This document shows positions 27,074 through 36,990 of a stretch of DNA of 64,000 nt, in pieces. Origin of the DNA: Marihabitans asiaticum (GTDB taxonomy: Bacteria > Actinomycetota > Actinomycetes > Actinomycetales > Dermatophilaceae); the NCBI RefSeq assembly GCF_007828725.1, contig NZ_VIUW01000003.1, forward strand, positions 372,001 to 436,000. Direction: 5' to 3'. The translations under genes and the position numbers were made by a program. Within the stretch, counting starts at the first letter, position 1. Each line of letters opens with the position of its first letter. Under the pieces are notes generated by a model. It was not told the origin of the DNA. It was given only the letters and a program-made list of their open reading frames with translations, and did no database searches.

Positions 27074-28093
27074 GTGCCAGACCTGGGCCGTCCCCTGATC
27101 ATCGGTCACCGCGGGGCATCGGGGTACCGGCCCGAGCACACCGAGGTCGCCTACCGCCTCGCGGCGCAGCTGGGGGCCGACTACATCGAGCCCGACCTCG
27201 TGATGAGCAGCGACGGTGTGCTCGTCGTCCGGCACGAGCCGGAGATCGGCAGCACGACCGACGTCGCGACGCACCCGCGGTTCGCCGATCGCCGGACCAC
27301 GAGGACCATCGACGGGGTGGCGGTCACGGGGTGGTTCGCCGACGACTTCACCCTCGCGGAGCTGAAGACGCTCCGGGCGGTCGAGCGGCTCGGTGAGCTG
27401 CGCCCGGACTCGGCAACCCACGACGGGCAGCACGAGATCCTCACCTTCGAGGAGGCGCTGCGCCTGCGCGAGACCCTCTCCGGCGAGATGGGGCGAGAGA
27501 TCGGGATCATCCCCGAGATCAAGCACCCGACGTATCTCCACGGCCTCGGGTTGGACCCGGAGACCGAGCTGGTCCGGCTGGTCACCGCCTTCGGGCTGAA
27601 CTCGGTGTCGGCCCCGATGTGGACCCAGTGCTTCGAGGTGGCCACCCTCAAGGCGCTGCGGGAGCGGCACGGGTACCGCGCCAGGACGCTGCTGCTCATG
27701 ACGCAGGAGGGCGGCCCCTACGACCTCGCCGAGACCGGGACCACCTACGCCGAGCTGTCCACGCCGGAGGCCCTGACCGGTCTCTCACCCTGGGTGGACG
27801 CCATCGGACCGGACAGGAGTCAGCTGATCTCTCGTCGACCCGATGGCTCGCTCGGTGACCCGACGACGCTGGTCGATGCGGCGCACGCGGCAGGGGTGCA
27901 GGTGATGCCGTGGACCTTCCGCGCGGAGAACGCCTTCCTGCCGCTCGACTACCGCCTCGGCGAGGACCCGGGAGGGCACGGCCGCGCGGTGGCCGAGGCT
28001 CACGCCTTCATCGAGGCCGGCGTCGACGGGCTGTTCTGCGACCACCCCGACATGTGCGTCACCGCACGCGACGGGGTGGCCGGCGAGGGGTGA
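27074..28093 (+). CDS. glpQ: Glycerophosphodiester phosphodiesterase
   Basis: A 339-residue GDPD-family enzyme that hydrolyses glycerophosphodiesters to glycerol 3-phosphate and an alcohol. The catalytic motif HRGASGYRPEHT (His14, Arg15; later His24) and the metal ligands EPDLVMSSDGVLVVRHE are present, and IIPEIKHPTY carries another Glu. There is no signal peptide, so it should be cytoplasmic, unlike secreted GlpQ. GGGAGCAG precedes the GTG start. It ends five bases before aceE, on the opposite strand. Confidence 0.92.
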   Translation: MPDLGRPLIIGHRGASGYRPEHTEVAYRLAAQLGADYIEPDLVMSSDGVLVVRHEPEIGSTTDVATHPRFADRRTTRTIDGVAVTGWFADDFTLAELKTLRAVERLGELRPDSATHDGQHEILTFEEALRLRETLSGEMGREIGIIPEIKHPTYLHGLGLDPETELVRLVTAFGLNSVSAPMWTQCFEVATLKALRERHGYRARTLLLMTQEGGPYDLAETGTTYAELSTPEALTGLSPWVDAIGPDRSQLISRRPDGSLGDPTTLVDAAHAAGVQVMPWTFRAENAFLPLDYRLGEDPGGHGRAVAEAHAFIEAGVDGLFCDHPDMCVTARDGVAGEG

Positions 28094-28098
28094 GCGCC

Positions 28099-30891
28099 TC
28101 AGGCGTCGCCTCCAGCGGTGCCCGAGGTCCCGGCCTGGGTGTCGTGCAGCTGGTACTTCTCGGCCGCCTGCCTGGGCATGTCCTCGTCCACCCAGCCCCG
28201 GGCGGCGAGCAGCTGCAGGGCACGGACCGTCATCGAGGGACCGTCGACGTGGAAGTAGCGCCGGGCGGCAGCCCGGGTGTCGGAGAAGCCGAAGCCGTCG
28301 GTGCCGAGGGCGGCGAACTCCTCGGGCACCCAGGGGCGGATCTGGTCCTGGACCTGCTTCATGTAGTCCGAGACCGCGATCACCGGGCCGACGGTGTCCT
28401 GCAGCGCCGTGCTGATGTACGGCGTGCGCTTCTCCTGCTCGGGTCGCAGGAAGGCGTCCTCGTCGCAGCGCATCGCCTCGCGCCGCAGCTCGCTCCAGGA
28501 GGTGACCGACCAGACGTCGGCGACGACCCCCCAGTCCTCGCGCAGCAGCTCCTGCGCCTCCAGCGCCCACGGGAGCCCGACACCGCTGCCGAGCAGCTGG
28601 CAGCGAGGTGGGGTCTCGCCCAGGCCGTCGGCGTCACCGGACCGGTAGAGGTACATCCCCTTGAGCAGGCCGTCGACGTCGATGCCGTCCGGCTCGGCGG
28701 GCTGGACCATCGGCTCGTTGTACATCGTGAGGTAGTAGATGACGTTGCGCGAGGGGTCCTCCTGAGGCGCGTCCCCGCCATACATCTGCTCCAGGCCGGC
28801 CCGCATGATGTGCGCGATCTCGAAGCCGAAGGCCGGGTCCCAGGCGACGACGGCGGGGTTGGCCGCCGCCAGCAGCTGGGAGTGCCCGTCGGCGTGCTGC
28901 AGACCCTCGCCGGTCAGGGTGGTCCGACCAGCGGTGGCTCCGAGCAGGAAGCCGCGGGCCATCTGGTCCTGAGCGGCCCAGATGCCGTCACCGGTGCGCT
29001 GGAAGCCGAACATCGAGTAGAAGATGTACAGCGGGATGAGCGGCTCGCCGTGGGTCGCGTACGCGGTCCCGGCGGCGGTGAAGGCCGCGACCGACCCCGC
29101 TTCGTTGATGCCCGTGTGCAGCAGCACGCCCTCGTCGGACTCCCGGTAGGCGAGCATGAGCTCGGCGTCGACCGAGGTGTAGTTCTGCCCGTGAGGGTTG
29201 TAGATCTTCTTCGTGGGGAAGAACGAGTCCATCCCGAAGGTGCGCGCCTCGTCGGGGATGATCGGCACGAAGCGGTGGCCGATCTCCTTGTCCCGCATGA
29301 GGTCCTTGACCAGCCGCACCCACGCCATGGTGGTGGCGACCTCCTGCTTGCCCGAACCCTTGCGCAGCTGCTTGTAGGTGTCCTCCCCGGGCAGGGTCAT
29401 CTCCGGGTAGCTCACGGTGCGCGTGGGCAGGTAGCCGCCGAGCTTCTCGCGACGCTCCTTCATGTACTGGATGGCCTCGTCGTCCGGGCCGGGGTTGTAG
29501 TACGGCGGGAGGTAGGGGTCCTTCTCCAGCTCCTCGTCGCTGACCGGGATCTTCAGGCTGTCGCGCAGCCCCTTGAGGTCATCCAGCGTGAGCTTCTTCA
29601 TCTGGTGGGTGGCGTTGCGACCCGCGAAGTGCTCACCGAGGCCGTACCCCTTGATCGTCTTGACGAGGATCACCGTGGGCTGACCGGAGTGCTCGACCGC
29701 GGCCTTGTAGGCGGCGTAGACCTTGGTGTAGTCGTGGCCGCCACGCTTGAGCTTCCACCAGATGTCCTCGTCGCTCCAGTCCTCGACCATCCGGCGCGTG
29801 CGCGGGTCGCGGTCGAAGAAGTGCTCCCGGACGTACTGGCCGTCGTTGGCGCGGAAGGTCTGGTAGTCGCCGTCGAGGGTGTGGTTCATGAGGTTGACCA
29901 GCGCACCGTCGTGGTCGGCGGCGAGCAGCGGGTCCCAGCCGCGGCCCCACACGACCTTGATGACGTTCCAGCCGGCGCCGCGGAAGAAGGCCTCGAGCTC
30001 CTGGATGATCTTGCCGTTGCCCCGGACCGGGCCGTCGAGCCGCTGCAGGTTGCAGTTGATGACGAAGGTGAGGTTGTCCAGCTCCTCGTAGGCGGCCGTG
30101 TGCAGCAGCCCCCGGCTCTCCGGCTCGTCCATCTCGCCGTCACCGAGGAAGGCCCACACCCGCTGGTCGCTGGTGTCCTTGATGCCGCGGTTGTGGAGGT
30201 ACTTGTTCATCTGGGCCTGGTGGATGGCGTTCATCGGGCCCAGACCCATCGAGACGGTCGGGAACTCCCAGAAGTCGGGGAGCAGGCGCGGGTGCGGGTA
30301 GCTCGGCAGCCCGGGGACGTCCTGCCCCGAGAGGTGGGCCGCCTCCTGGCGGAAGCTGTCCATGTCGGCCTCGTCGAAGCGCCCCTCGAGGAACGCCCGC
30401 GCGTACATCCCCGGGGCGGCGTGGCCCTGGAAGAAGATGTGGTCACCGCCGCCGGGGTGGTCCTTGCCACGCCAGAAGTGGTTGAAGCCGATCTCGTACA
30501 GCGTCGCTGCCGAGGCGTAGGTGGAGATGTGACCCCCGACCGAGAGGTCCGGGCGCTGGGCCCGGTGCACCTGCACCGCCGAGTTCCACCGGATCCACGC
30601 GCGGTAGCGGCGCTCGATCTCCTCGTCGCCGGGGTACCACGGCTCGTGCTCCGGGCGGATCGTGTTGACGTAGTCGGTGGTCGTCAGCGAGGGCACCCCG
30701 ACGTTCATCGCCCGCGCCCGCTCGAGCAGGCGCAGCATCACGTACCGAGCCCGCCGCCGACCGGACTCGTCGACGAGCGCGTCGAGGGACTCGACCCACT
30801 CCTGGGTCTCGTCCGGGTCGATGTCGGGGAGGTTGGCCGGGATGCCGTTGAGGATCGGTCCGTCCTTGAGCCGGTCGTCGCCTGCCGTCAC
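28099..30891 (-). CDS. aceE: Pyruvate dehydrogenase E1 component (homodimeric)
   Basis: A 930-residue thiamine diphosphate enzyme that decarboxylates pyruvate and acetylates the lipoyl groups of E2. It is the single-chain gamma-proteobacterial/actinobacterial type. The TPP motif [10 protein letters not shown] lies near residue 230, preceded by [35 protein letters not shown] is also typical. I chose GTG at 30891 since AAAGGA lies nine bases upstream and the protein then begins [12 protein letters not shown]; the longer frame has no support. E2 and E3 genes are not in the window. Confidence 0.96.
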   Translation of the reverse strand: MTAGDDRLKDGPILNGIPANLPDIDPDETQEWVESLDALVDESGRRRARYVMLRLLERARAMNVGVPSLTTTDYVNTIRPEHEPWYPGDEEIERRYRAWIRWNSAVQVHRAQRPDLSVGGHISTYASAATLYEIGFNHFWRGKDHPGGGDHIFFQGHAAPGMYARAFLEGRFDEADMDSFRQEAAHLSGQDVPGLPSYPHPRLLPDFWEFPTVSMGLGPMNAIHQAQMNKYLHNRGIKDTSDQRVWAFLGDGEMDEPESRGLLHTAAYEELDNLTFVINCNLQRLDGPVRGNGKIIQELEAFFRGAGWNVIKVVWGRGWDPLLAADHDGALVNLMNHTLDGDYQTFRANDGQYVREHFFDRDPRTRRMVEDWSDEDIWWKLKRGGHDYTKVYAAYKAAVEHSGQPTVILVKTIKGYGLGEHFAGRNATHQMKKLTLDDLKGLRDSLKIPVSDEELEKDPYLPPYYNPGPDDEAIQYMKERREKLGGYLPTRTVSYPEMTLPGEDTYKQLRKGSGKQEVATTMAWVRLVKDLMRDKEIGHRFVPIIPDEARTFGMDSFFPTKKIYNPHGQNYTSVDAELMLAYRESDEGVLLHTGINEAGSVAAFTAAGTAYATHGEPLIPLYIFYSMFGFQRTGDGIWAAQDQMARGFLLGATAGRTTLTGEGLQHADGHSQLLAAANPAVVAWDPAFGFEIAHIMRAGLEQMYGGDAPQEDPSRNVIYYLTMYNEPMVQPAEPDGIDVDGLLKGMYLYRSGDADGLGETPPRCQLLGSGVGLPWALEAQELLREDWGVVADVWSVTSWSELRREAMRCDEDAFLRPEQEKRTPYISTALQDTVGPVIAVSDYMKQVQDQIRPWVPEEFAALGTDGFGFSDTRAAARRYFHVDGPSMTVRALQLLAARGWVDEDMPRQAAEKYQLHDTQAGTSGTAGGDA

Positions 30892-31062
30892 GTTCGGGGT
30901 CCTTTCGCGTCGCGAGCCACGAGCCCGGTGGGTCGTGTGCTCCCATCCTCCCACCTGGCGTGGCCCGCGTCACATGCCGGGGCCTCACCAAGGGGAGCGA
31001 GGGGGGAGCGAAGGGGGATGAGGTGCGCGGCGCTCGGTGCGGGTCGTGCTTCCATAGGGGGC

Positions 31063-31593
31063 GTGAGCGAGCAGGGAGCGGTCCTTCAGGACGTCACGGA
31101 CCTTCCGGACGGTCTGCCTCTGCGGGGTTCCGCGGGCGCGGACTGGCGCGCGATCGACCCCAGGCTGGCGCGGGTCCGCCGGCTCGTGGCCTCGGTGTGG
31201 CTGCTCCCGCTCGCCCTCGGGCTGACCGTGCCCGCGGTGCTCGTGTCACCGTGGTTCGCGATCGGTGCGGTGCTGGCGCTGGCGCTGTGGATCTGGTCGG
31301 TGTGGTTCATCGGCCGGCAGGTCAGCGCGATCTCCTTCGCCGAGCTGGAGGACGAGCTGGCGATCCGCAAGGGCCGGCTCTTCCGCTCGCTGGTCACCAT
31401 CCCCTACGGCCGGATCCAGTACGTCGACGTCTCCGCCGGGCCGCTGATGCGCCAGAGCGGGCTGGCCTCCATCGAGGTCCACACCGCCAACCCGGTGAGC
31501 GCCGGTGACCTGCCCGGCCTCCCAGAGGTCCAGGCCCAGCAGCTGCGGCAGCGGCTCACCGCGCTCGGTGAGAGCAGGCGCGCGGGCCTATGA
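31063..31593 (+). CDS. PH domain-containing membrane protein (YdbS-like)
   Basis: A 176-residue protein with two transmembrane helices (residues ~46-90) followed by a bacterial PH (DUF304) domain: ELEDELAIRKGRLFRSLVTIPYGRIQYVDVSAGPL. Such proteins pair with a larger YdbT-like partner, here encoded next with an ATGA overlap. In Bacillus the YdbS-YdbT pair is linked to bacteriocin resistance; here the role is unknown. The start is GTG. Confidence 0.87.
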   Translation: MSEQGAVLQDVTDLPDGLPLRGSAGADWRAIDPRLARVRRLVASVWLLPLALGLTVPAVLVSPWFAIGAVLALALWIWSVWFIGRQVSAISFAELEDELAIRKGRLFRSLVTIPYGRIQYVDVSAGPLMRQSGLASIEVHTANPVSAGDLPGLPEVQAQQLRQRLTALGESRRAGL

Positions 31594-33224
31594 GCGGGAC
31601 CGCTCCCGAGGGCGGGTGGCGTCGCTTCCACCCCCTCTCACCACCCCTTCGCGGTGGCCTCTTCCTCCTCGCCGCCGTCGGCTACTTCCTCAGCCAGATG
31701 GCCGACGACCTCCTCACCGCGGCGACGGGAGGCCGCCCGGGGGACACCGGCGGCGGTCCTCCAGGCCCGGACGGGTTCGAGGCGTCCGCGGCGTCCCATC
31801 CGCTGCTCGCCCTCGCTGCCTTCGCCGTGACGTTGTCCGGGGTCGTGGCCCTCGGCTTCGCGTCCTGGTGGTTCTCCCAGTACCGGCTCGGACCGACGAG
31901 CGTCGAGGTCCGCACCGGGGCGCTCTTCCGGCAGCACCGGGAGATCCGGTACTCCCAGATCCAGTCGGTCAACGCCAACCAGCCGCTCCTCGCCCGGCTC
32001 TTCGGCCTCTCCGAGGTGCGGGTCGAGGCCGCCGGAGGCGAGGACTCGCACGCCTCACTGGCGTACCTGGGCAAGGCCGAGGCCGACGAGCTTCGCGACC
32101 GGATCGTCGACCTCGCCGAGCGCTCAGGTGCCCCGGTCGAGGGCGCCCTGATCGAGGGTTCCCCGGTCGAGGGTGCCCCGGTCGGCCCCGACCGGTACCT
32201 CTCACCACCGCAGATCCCCGGGAAACCTCAGACGAACGGTCATCCGGCGACGGGCGCCGGCGACGGGCGAGCCGCTGCGGCGACGCCTCCGCTGGTGCAG
32301 ATGCCCTTCTCCCGCCTCGTGGTGGGCTCGGTGCTTAGTCCCGGCACCCTCTTCGTCCTCCTCGGTGGGCTCGTCGCGGCGGTCGTCGGGGTGCTCGTCG
32401 AGCCGGCGGCCGCGAGCGCCTTCGTCCCCGTGCTCTTCTTCGGGGGGATCAACGTCGTCAAGCGGCTCACCACCTGGGCCAACCTCACGGTGAGGCTGCA
32501 GGGCGACACCCTGCGGATGCGGCACGGGCTGACCACGCTGGCCACCTCCAGCGTGCCGGTCGGCAAGGTGCAGGCGATCGGCATCGCCCAGCCGTGGCTC
32601 TGGCGCGGCCTGGGGTGGTGGTCGATCTCGGCCAACGTCGCCGGGGTCAAGGTCGGCGGCGAGGACGTGGGCAGCGAGGGAAGCCTCGTCCCGACCGCGA
32701 CCCGAGACGAGGTACGAGCGGTGGTCGGGGCGCTCGGACCGGGCATCGACCTCGCGCCCGTCCTCGAGGTGATGGACCACGGTCTGCCCGCGGCGGCGAT
32801 CGGGTGCCCCCGACGGGCCAGGTGGTTCGACCCCTTCGCCTGGCGCTACCAAGGAGTCCTGCTCACGCCGGACCTCGTCGTCGTCCGCCGCGGACGGCTC
32901 GGACGGGTCGTCGAGGTGGCGCCCTGGCGCCGGGTGCAGTCCGTGGCGGTGAGCCAGGGCTGGCTGGCGCGCGGGCTGCGGCTCGCGGACGTGCGGGTGA
33001 TCTCGACTCAGGGCGCGGTGCAGCCGCTCGCCCAGCATCTCGACGCGCGCACCGCGGAGGCCGTGGCCGAAGAGATCCGGCGACGCTCCAGCACCGCCCG
33101 CAGCGCAAGCATCGACAAGGGCCCCGCGCACGGCAGTTGCGGATCCGAGTCTGATTGGGTGGACTTGGGAGGCACGCAGCGCGACCAGCCGGTCGTGCCC
33201 ACGACGGAAAGGACGCATCGGTGA
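31590..33224 (+). CDS. PH domain-containing membrane protein (YdbT-like)
   Basis: A 544-residue membrane protein with tandem bacterial PH (DUF304) domains separated by transmembrane helix pairs. The three PH repeats are recognised by matching lines: GPTSVEVRTGALFRQHREIR with the following YSQIQSV, then LRMRHGLTTLATSSVPVGKV, then PDLVVVRRGRLGRVVEVAPW with RRVQSVAV. A disordered linker (residues ~185-232) holds the short repeat EGALIEGSPVEGAPV. It is coupled to the YdbS-like gene upstream and overlaps the DUF3052 start downstream (GTGA). Confidence 0.87.
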   Translation: MSGTAPEGGWRRFHPLSPPLRGGLFLLAAVGYFLSQMADDLLTAATGGRPGDTGGGPPGPDGFEASAASHPLLALAAFAVTLSGVVALGFASWWFSQYRLGPTSVEVRTGALFRQHREIRYSQIQSVNANQPLLARLFGLSEVRVEAAGGEDSHASLAYLGKAEADELRDRIVDLAERSGAPVEGALIEGSPVEGAPVGPDRYLSPPQIPGKPQTNGHPATGAGDGRAAAATPPLVQMPFSRLVVGSVLSPGTLFVLLGGLVAAVVGVLVEPAAASAFVPVLFFGGINVVKRLTTWANLTVRLQGDTLRMRHGLTTLATSSVPVGKVQAIGIAQPWLWRGLGWWSISANVAGVKVGGEDVGSEGSLVPTATRDEVRAVVGALGPGIDLAPVLEVMDHGLPAAAIGCPRRARWFDPFAWRYQGVLLTPDLVVVRRGRLGRVVEVAPWRRVQSVAVSQGWLARGLRLADVRVISTQGAVQPLAQHLDARTAEAVAEEIRRRSSTARSASIDKGPAHGSCGSESDWVDLGGTQRDQPVVPTTERTHR

Positions 33225-33634
33225 CGGGCGAGACCGCGGCCGCAGCCGTGAGCCGGCTCGGCCTGGAGAACGACCAGGTCATCCAGGAGTTCGGCTGGGA
33301 CGAGGACACGGACGAGCAGTTCCGTGCCGCAGCCCAGGAGGCCATCGGGGCCGAGCTCGAGGACGAGGGCTACACCGGGGTGGTCGATCACGTGCTGCTC
33401 TGGTGGCGCGCCGGGGACGGTGACCTGACCGACGCGCTCGTGGACTCGATCGGCACCCTCGAGGACGGCGGCAGCATCCTGCTGCTCACCCCGTGCCCGG
33501 GCCGGCCCGAGGAGGTCGACCCCACCGAGGTCGAAGAGGCCTCCAGCACCGCCGGGCTGCACACCTCGGGCACCACGAAGTGCGGCCAGGACTGGATCTG
33601 CACCCGCCTGGTGTCCCCGAAGAGCCCCCGCTGA
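33221..33634 (+). CDS. DUF3052 family protein
   Basis: A 137-residue actinobacterial protein of unknown function. The conserved blocks are LGLENDQVIQEFGWDEDTDE, VDHVLLWWRAGDGDLTDALVD and CGQDWICTRLV at the end. It is acidic and cytoplasmic. AAAGGA lies eight bases before the GTG. In mycobacteria members lie beside ahpE and aceE, the same neighbourhood as here. Its start overlaps the stop of the preceding gene. Confidence 0.85.
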   Translation: MTGETAAAAVSRLGLENDQVIQEFGWDEDTDEQFRAAAQEAIGAELEDEGYTGVVDHVLLWWRAGDGDLTDALVDSIGTLEDGGSILLLTPCPGRPEEVDPTEVEEASSTAGLHTSGTTKCGQDWICTRLVSPKSPR

Positions 33635-33646
33635 GCTGGTACCGCC

Positions 33647-34105
33647 GTGATCTCGGTCGGTGACCAGGCGCCGGAGCTCTCCCTGCGCGACCAGAACGGC
33701 GCCACCGTCGCGCTGTCGGACTACCGAGGCCGCAAGAGCGTGCTCCTCGTCTTCTACCCCTTCGCCTTCTCCGGGATCTGCACCGGTGAGCTGAGCGAGA
33801 TCCGCGACGACCTCGAGAGCTTCGCCGGGGAGCGCCGCGAGGTCCTCGCGATCTCCTGCGACCCCGTGTACACGCTGCGCGCCTGGGCCGACCAGCAGAG
33901 CTACTTCTTCCCGCTCCTCTCCGACTTCTGGCCGCACGGCGAGGTCGCCCGCCGCTATGGCGTCTTCGACGAGGAGCGCGGCATGGCGGTGCGCGGCACC
34001 TACCTCGTCGCCCCGGACGGACGGGTGGCCTGGTCGCTCATCGCTGGGGCGGGGGAGCGGCGGGACTTCGCCGGGTACCGCGAGGCGGTCGAGCGGCTCG
34101 GCTGA
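33647..34105 (+). CDS. ahpE: Peroxiredoxin, AhpE type
   Basis: A 152-residue thioredoxin-fold peroxidase that reduces hydroperoxides. The peroxidatic Cys45 lies in FYPFAFSGICTGELSEIRD, the match to mycobacterial AhpE (1-Cys). There is no Cys five residues later, which fits AhpE rather than Bcp; the other Cys (SCDPVYT) is at about residue 70. LLSDFWPHGEVARRYGVF is nearly the family signature. It is cytoplasmic, with a GTG start. Confidence 0.92.
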   Translation: MISVGDQAPELSLRDQNGATVALSDYRGRKSVLLVFYPFAFSGICTGELSEIRDDLESFAGERREVLAISCDPVYTLRAWADQQSYFFPLLSDFWPHGEVARRYGVFDEERGMAVRGTYLVAPDGRVAWSLIAGAGERRDFAGYREAVERLG

Positions 34106-34171
34106 CGGCGAGCGGCAGGGGGAGCGCAGGCAGCGCCTGGCACAATGACTGCGCCTCGCCGCGCGAGGCCA

Positions 34172-34244
34172 GGGCCTGTAGCTCAGCTGGTAGAGCGCCA
34201 CGTTTACACCGTGGATGTCGTCGGTTCGATCCCGGCCGGGCCCA
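34172..34244 (+). tRNA. tRNA-Val (anticodon TAC)
   Basis: A 73-base cloverleaf. The acceptor stem is GGGCCTG with CGGGCCC, the anticodon stem CCACG/CGTGG encloses TTTACAC, and the T-loop is TTCGATC. CCA is not encoded. The ATG of the next gene begins two bases after the discriminator base, with one base in between. Confidence 0.94.
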
Positions 34245-34245
34245 C

Positions 34246-35100
34246 ATGAGCGTCACCGTGGGCGACGTCGTCGCCGTGCTCTCCCGTCTCTTCCCGCCGC
34301 AGAGCGCGCAGTCCTGGGACCAGGTCGGGCTGGTCACCGGCGACCTGGACCAGCCGGTCCGCCGGGTGCACGCTGCGGTCGACCCCACCCTCGCGGTGAT
34401 CCAGGAGGCGCGCGACGCCGGCGCCGACCTGCTGCTGACCCACCACCCGTTGCTGCTGCGGGGGGTGCACTCGGTCGCGACGACGACGGCGAAGGGGGAG
34501 TCCGTGACCTCCCTCGTCGTCGGCGACGTGGCCCTCTACGTCGCCCACACCAACGCCGACTCCGCCGACCCGGGCGTGAACACCGCGCTCGCCGCAGCCG
34601 CCGGGATCGAGGCACCCGAGCCGCTGGCGATCGAGGAGGAGCGCCCGCTCGGGCTGGTCGGCAGGCTCGCCGCACCGCTGTCGCTGCGAGCGCTGGCGGA
34701 GCGGCTTCACGGCTCGCTGCCCGCGGCCCCGGGAGGGATCCGCGTGTCCGGACCCGCGGACGCGGCCATCGAGACGGTCGCGGTGATGGGCGGCGCCGGT
34801 GACGGCATGCTCGACGCGGTGCGCCGCAGCGGAGCCGACGCCTACGTCACCGCCGACCTGCGCCACCACCCCGCCCTCGAGGCCCGCGAGGAGTCCCGGG
34901 GCGGTCCGCCGTACCTCCTCGACGTCGGTCACTGGGCGGGGGAGTCGCTGTGGCTGTCCCGCGCCCTGACCGACCTGCTCTCCGGCCTCGCGGCGGACGG
35001 GCACGACCCGGCTACGGTGGACACCTACGTCAGCACCCTCTGCACCGACCCGTGGACCTTCACGGTCGGCGCGACCGGCCCCGAAGGAGCCCAGGATTGA
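34246..35100 (+). CDS. Nif3-like dinuclear metal centre protein
   Basis: A 284-residue NIF3/YbgI-family protein with a dinuclear metal site. LLLTHHPLLLRGVHSV and YVAHTNADSADPGVNTALA carry the N-terminal ligands, and LLDVGHWAGESLW the C-terminal ones. The family forms ring-shaped hexamers; one family role is GTP cyclohydrolase-like, and the physiological role is unsettled. The ATG lies one base after tRNA-Val, so there is no ribosome binding site. It forms an operon with the zinc-ribbon and RNase H genes, an order known from mycobacteria. Confidence 0.9.
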   Translation: MSVTVGDVVAVLSRLFPPQSAQSWDQVGLVTGDLDQPVRRVHAAVDPTLAVIQEARDAGADLLLTHHPLLLRGVHSVATTTAKGESVTSLVVGDVALYVAHTNADSADPGVNTALAAAAGIEAPEPLAIEEERPLGLVGRLAAPLSLRALAERLHGSLPAAPGGIRVSGPADAAIETVAVMGGAGDGMLDAVRRSGADAYVTADLRHHPALEAREESRGGPPYLLDVGHWAGESLWLSRALTDLLSGLAADGHDPATVDTYVSTLCTDPWTFTVGATGPEGAQD

Positions 35101-35828
35101 AGGCCGACCCGAGCACCCAGCGCCGACTGCTCGACCTGCAGCAGATCGACACCCGGCTGCAGCAGATCGCCCACGCGAGGACCCGGATCCCGCAGCAGGC
35201 CGAGCTGACCGAGGCCGAGGCGCAGCTGGCCGGGGTCCGGGACGCGGTCGTCCTGGCCCAGACCCAGGTCAGCGACGTCGAGCGTGAGCTGCAGCGTGCC
35301 GAGGCCGATGTCCAGCTCGTCCGCGACCGGGCCGCGCGCGACCAGGCCCGGCTGGACTCCGGGCAGGGCAGCGCGAAGGACCTGCAGGCTCTGCAGCACG
35401 AGCTGGAGTCCCTCGCCCGGCGCCAGTCCGAGCTCGAGGACGTCGAGCTGGAGGTCATGGAGCGCGCCGAGGAGCGCCGCGGCGCCCTCGAGGAGGCGAG
35501 CGCGCGAGAGCCCGGCCTGGTCGAGGAGGTCGAGCGGCTCCGCTCGGAGGTCGCCGCCGCCCGCGCCGTCCTCGACCGAGACGAGCAGGAGGTGAGCGCC
35601 CCTCGCGACGGCATCGCGGCCGAGATCGAGGACCCGCTGCTCGCCCTCTACGACCGGATCCGGGCCCAGTCCGGCGGTCTGGCCGCCGCCGAGCTGACGG
35701 CGCGGCGGTGCGGCGGGTGCCAGCTCGAGCTCAACCCCGTCGACCTCGAGCGGATCAGCGCGCTGCCACCCGACGAGGTGGCGCGCTGCGAGGAGTGCGG
35801 GCGCATCCTCGTGCGCCCCGGCGAGTGA
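35097..35828 (+). CDS. Coiled-coil C4 zinc-ribbon protein
   Basis: A 243-residue protein with a long coiled-coil (residues ~10-170, heptads rich in Leu, Glu, Arg and Gln) and a C-terminal four-cysteine zinc ribbon: RRCGGCQLEL and VARCEECGRIL. It is probably a nucleic-acid-associated scaffold; the exact role is unknown. The start is TTG at 35097, chosen because AAGGAG lies seven bases upstream and the TTGA overlap with the nif3 stop gives coupling. It is the middle gene of nif3/zinc-ribbon/rnhA. Confidence 0.87.
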   Translation: MKADPSTQRRLLDLQQIDTRLQQIAHARTRIPQQAELTEAEAQLAGVRDAVVLAQTQVSDVERELQRAEADVQLVRDRAARDQARLDSGQGSAKDLQALQHELESLARRQSELEDVELEVMERAEERRGALEEASAREPGLVEEVERLRSEVAAARAVLDRDEQEVSAPRDGIAAEIEDPLLALYDRIRAQSGGLAAAELTARRCGGCQLELNPVDLERISALPPDEVARCEECGRILVRPGE

Positions 35829-36964
35829 TGCCCAGACGGCTGCGCCTCGAGGCCGACGGCGGATCGAGGGGCAACCCGGGGGTGGCCGGGTACGGCGCGC
35901 TCCTGCGGGACGCCGACAGCGGTGATCTGCTCGTCGAGCTGGCCGCGCCGCTGGGCACGGCGTCGAACAACGTCGCCGAGTACCGCGGCCTCATCGCCGG
36001 CCTCGAGGCGGCGCAACGGATCGGCGCTGACGTCGAGGTCGAGGCGGCGCTGGACTCCAAGCTCGTCGTCGAGCAGATGTCCGGGCGGTGGAAGATCAAG
36101 CACGCCGACATGCGCGCCCTCGCGCTCGAGGCGAGGAAGCTCGCCGACGCCATCGTCGCGGCGGGCGGGTCGGTCCGCTACTCCTGGGTCCCCCGCGCCG
36201 ACAACGCCGACGCCGACGCGCTCTCCAACCGCGCCATGGACGGGGAGACCATCGAGCGGTGGCACGTCGCCACCGAGGAGGGAGGGGCCGACCCCGACGA
36301 ACTCGAGCCGACCTCCGACGCCCAGCAGCTCCCCCTTCGCCCGCCGCCGCACCCGGGTGAGCCCACCCGGATCGTCCTCGTGCGCCACGGGGTCACCCGG
36401 CTCACCGAGGAGGGGCGGCTCGACGGGCGCGGCGGCGTCGACCCGGACCTCACCGAGACCGGTCACGAGCAGGCGCGCAGCGCTGCCGCAGCCGTCGCGG
36501 CCCTCGTCGGGGAGAGCGAGGCCACCGTGATCAGCTCGTCCTTGGCACGGGCCCGCCAGACCGCGGCCCACGTCGGGGCCGCCCTGGGCGCGGAGGTCGA
36601 GACCGACGCCGAGTGGGACGAGCAGTCCTTCGGCACATGGGACGGGGAGGCGGTCGGCGATCTCGTCGCGCGCGACGCCGAGGCCTTCCGGGCGCTGCGC
36701 GACGACGCCGCCTACGCCCCGCCGGGAGGGGAGTCCCACGACGACCTGACCGCCCGGGTGCTCCCCGCCTGGGAGGCCGTCGTAGCCCGCGGGGGGACCG
36801 TGGTGGTCGTCTGCCACCGCAAGCCGATCCTCGTCGTCCTCGCCCACGTCCTCGGGCTCGCCCACGACCGCATCTGGCGCCTTGCCGGCGCGCCGGGCTC
36901 GCTCACCGCCATCGAGGCCTGGCCCGACGGCCACGCCGTCGTCGCCTTCACCAACCGCACCTAG
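35828..36964 (+). CDS. Bifunctional RNase H/acid phosphatase
   Basis: A 378-residue fusion. The N-terminal RNase HI domain (residues 1-~135) shows LEADGGSRGNPGVAGYGA (first Asp), NNVAEYRGLIAGL (Glu), AALDSKLVVEQM (Asp) and PRADNADADALSN (last Asp). The C-terminal histidine phosphatase domain begins with RIVLVRHGVTRLTEEGR and has VVVCHRKPILVVL as second His motif. It matches the mycobacterial RNase HI-CobC-like protein. The fusion may link RNA:DNA hybrid removal with alpha-ribazole phosphate or sugar phosphate hydrolysis. TGATG overlap joins it to the zinc-ribbon gene. Confidence 0.94.
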   Translation: MPRRLRLEADGGSRGNPGVAGYGALLRDADSGDLLVELAAPLGTASNNVAEYRGLIAGLEAAQRIGADVEVEAALDSKLVVEQMSGRWKIKHADMRALALEARKLADAIVAAGGSVRYSWVPRADNADADALSNRAMDGETIERWHVATEEGGADPDELEPTSDAQQLPLRPPPHPGEPTRIVLVRHGVTRLTEEGRLDGRGGVDPDLTETGHEQARSAAAAVAALVGESEATVISSSLARARQTAAHVGAALGAEVETDAEWDEQSFGTWDGEAVGDLVARDAEAFRALRDDAAYAPPGGESHDDLTARVLPAWEAVVARGGTVVVVCHRKPILVVLAHVLGLAHDRIWRLAGAPGSLTAIEAWPDGHAVVAFTNRT

Positions 36965-36978
36965 CCGACCCGACGACC

Positions 36979-36984
36979 TAGGCT
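36979..36984 (+). promoter_or_regulatory. Predicted -10 element of the RNB nuclease gene (leaderless)
   Basis: TAGGCT lies six bases before the ATG at 36991. No ribosome binding site is seen. Confidence 0.5.
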
Positions 36985-36990
36985 GCGGCC

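Noticed and set aside
32118-32195. Short repeats EGALIEGSPVEGAPV in the YdbT-like protein considered as a mobile or tandem repeat array
   Set aside because: Only two or three degenerate units in a disordered linker; not a minisatellite of note.
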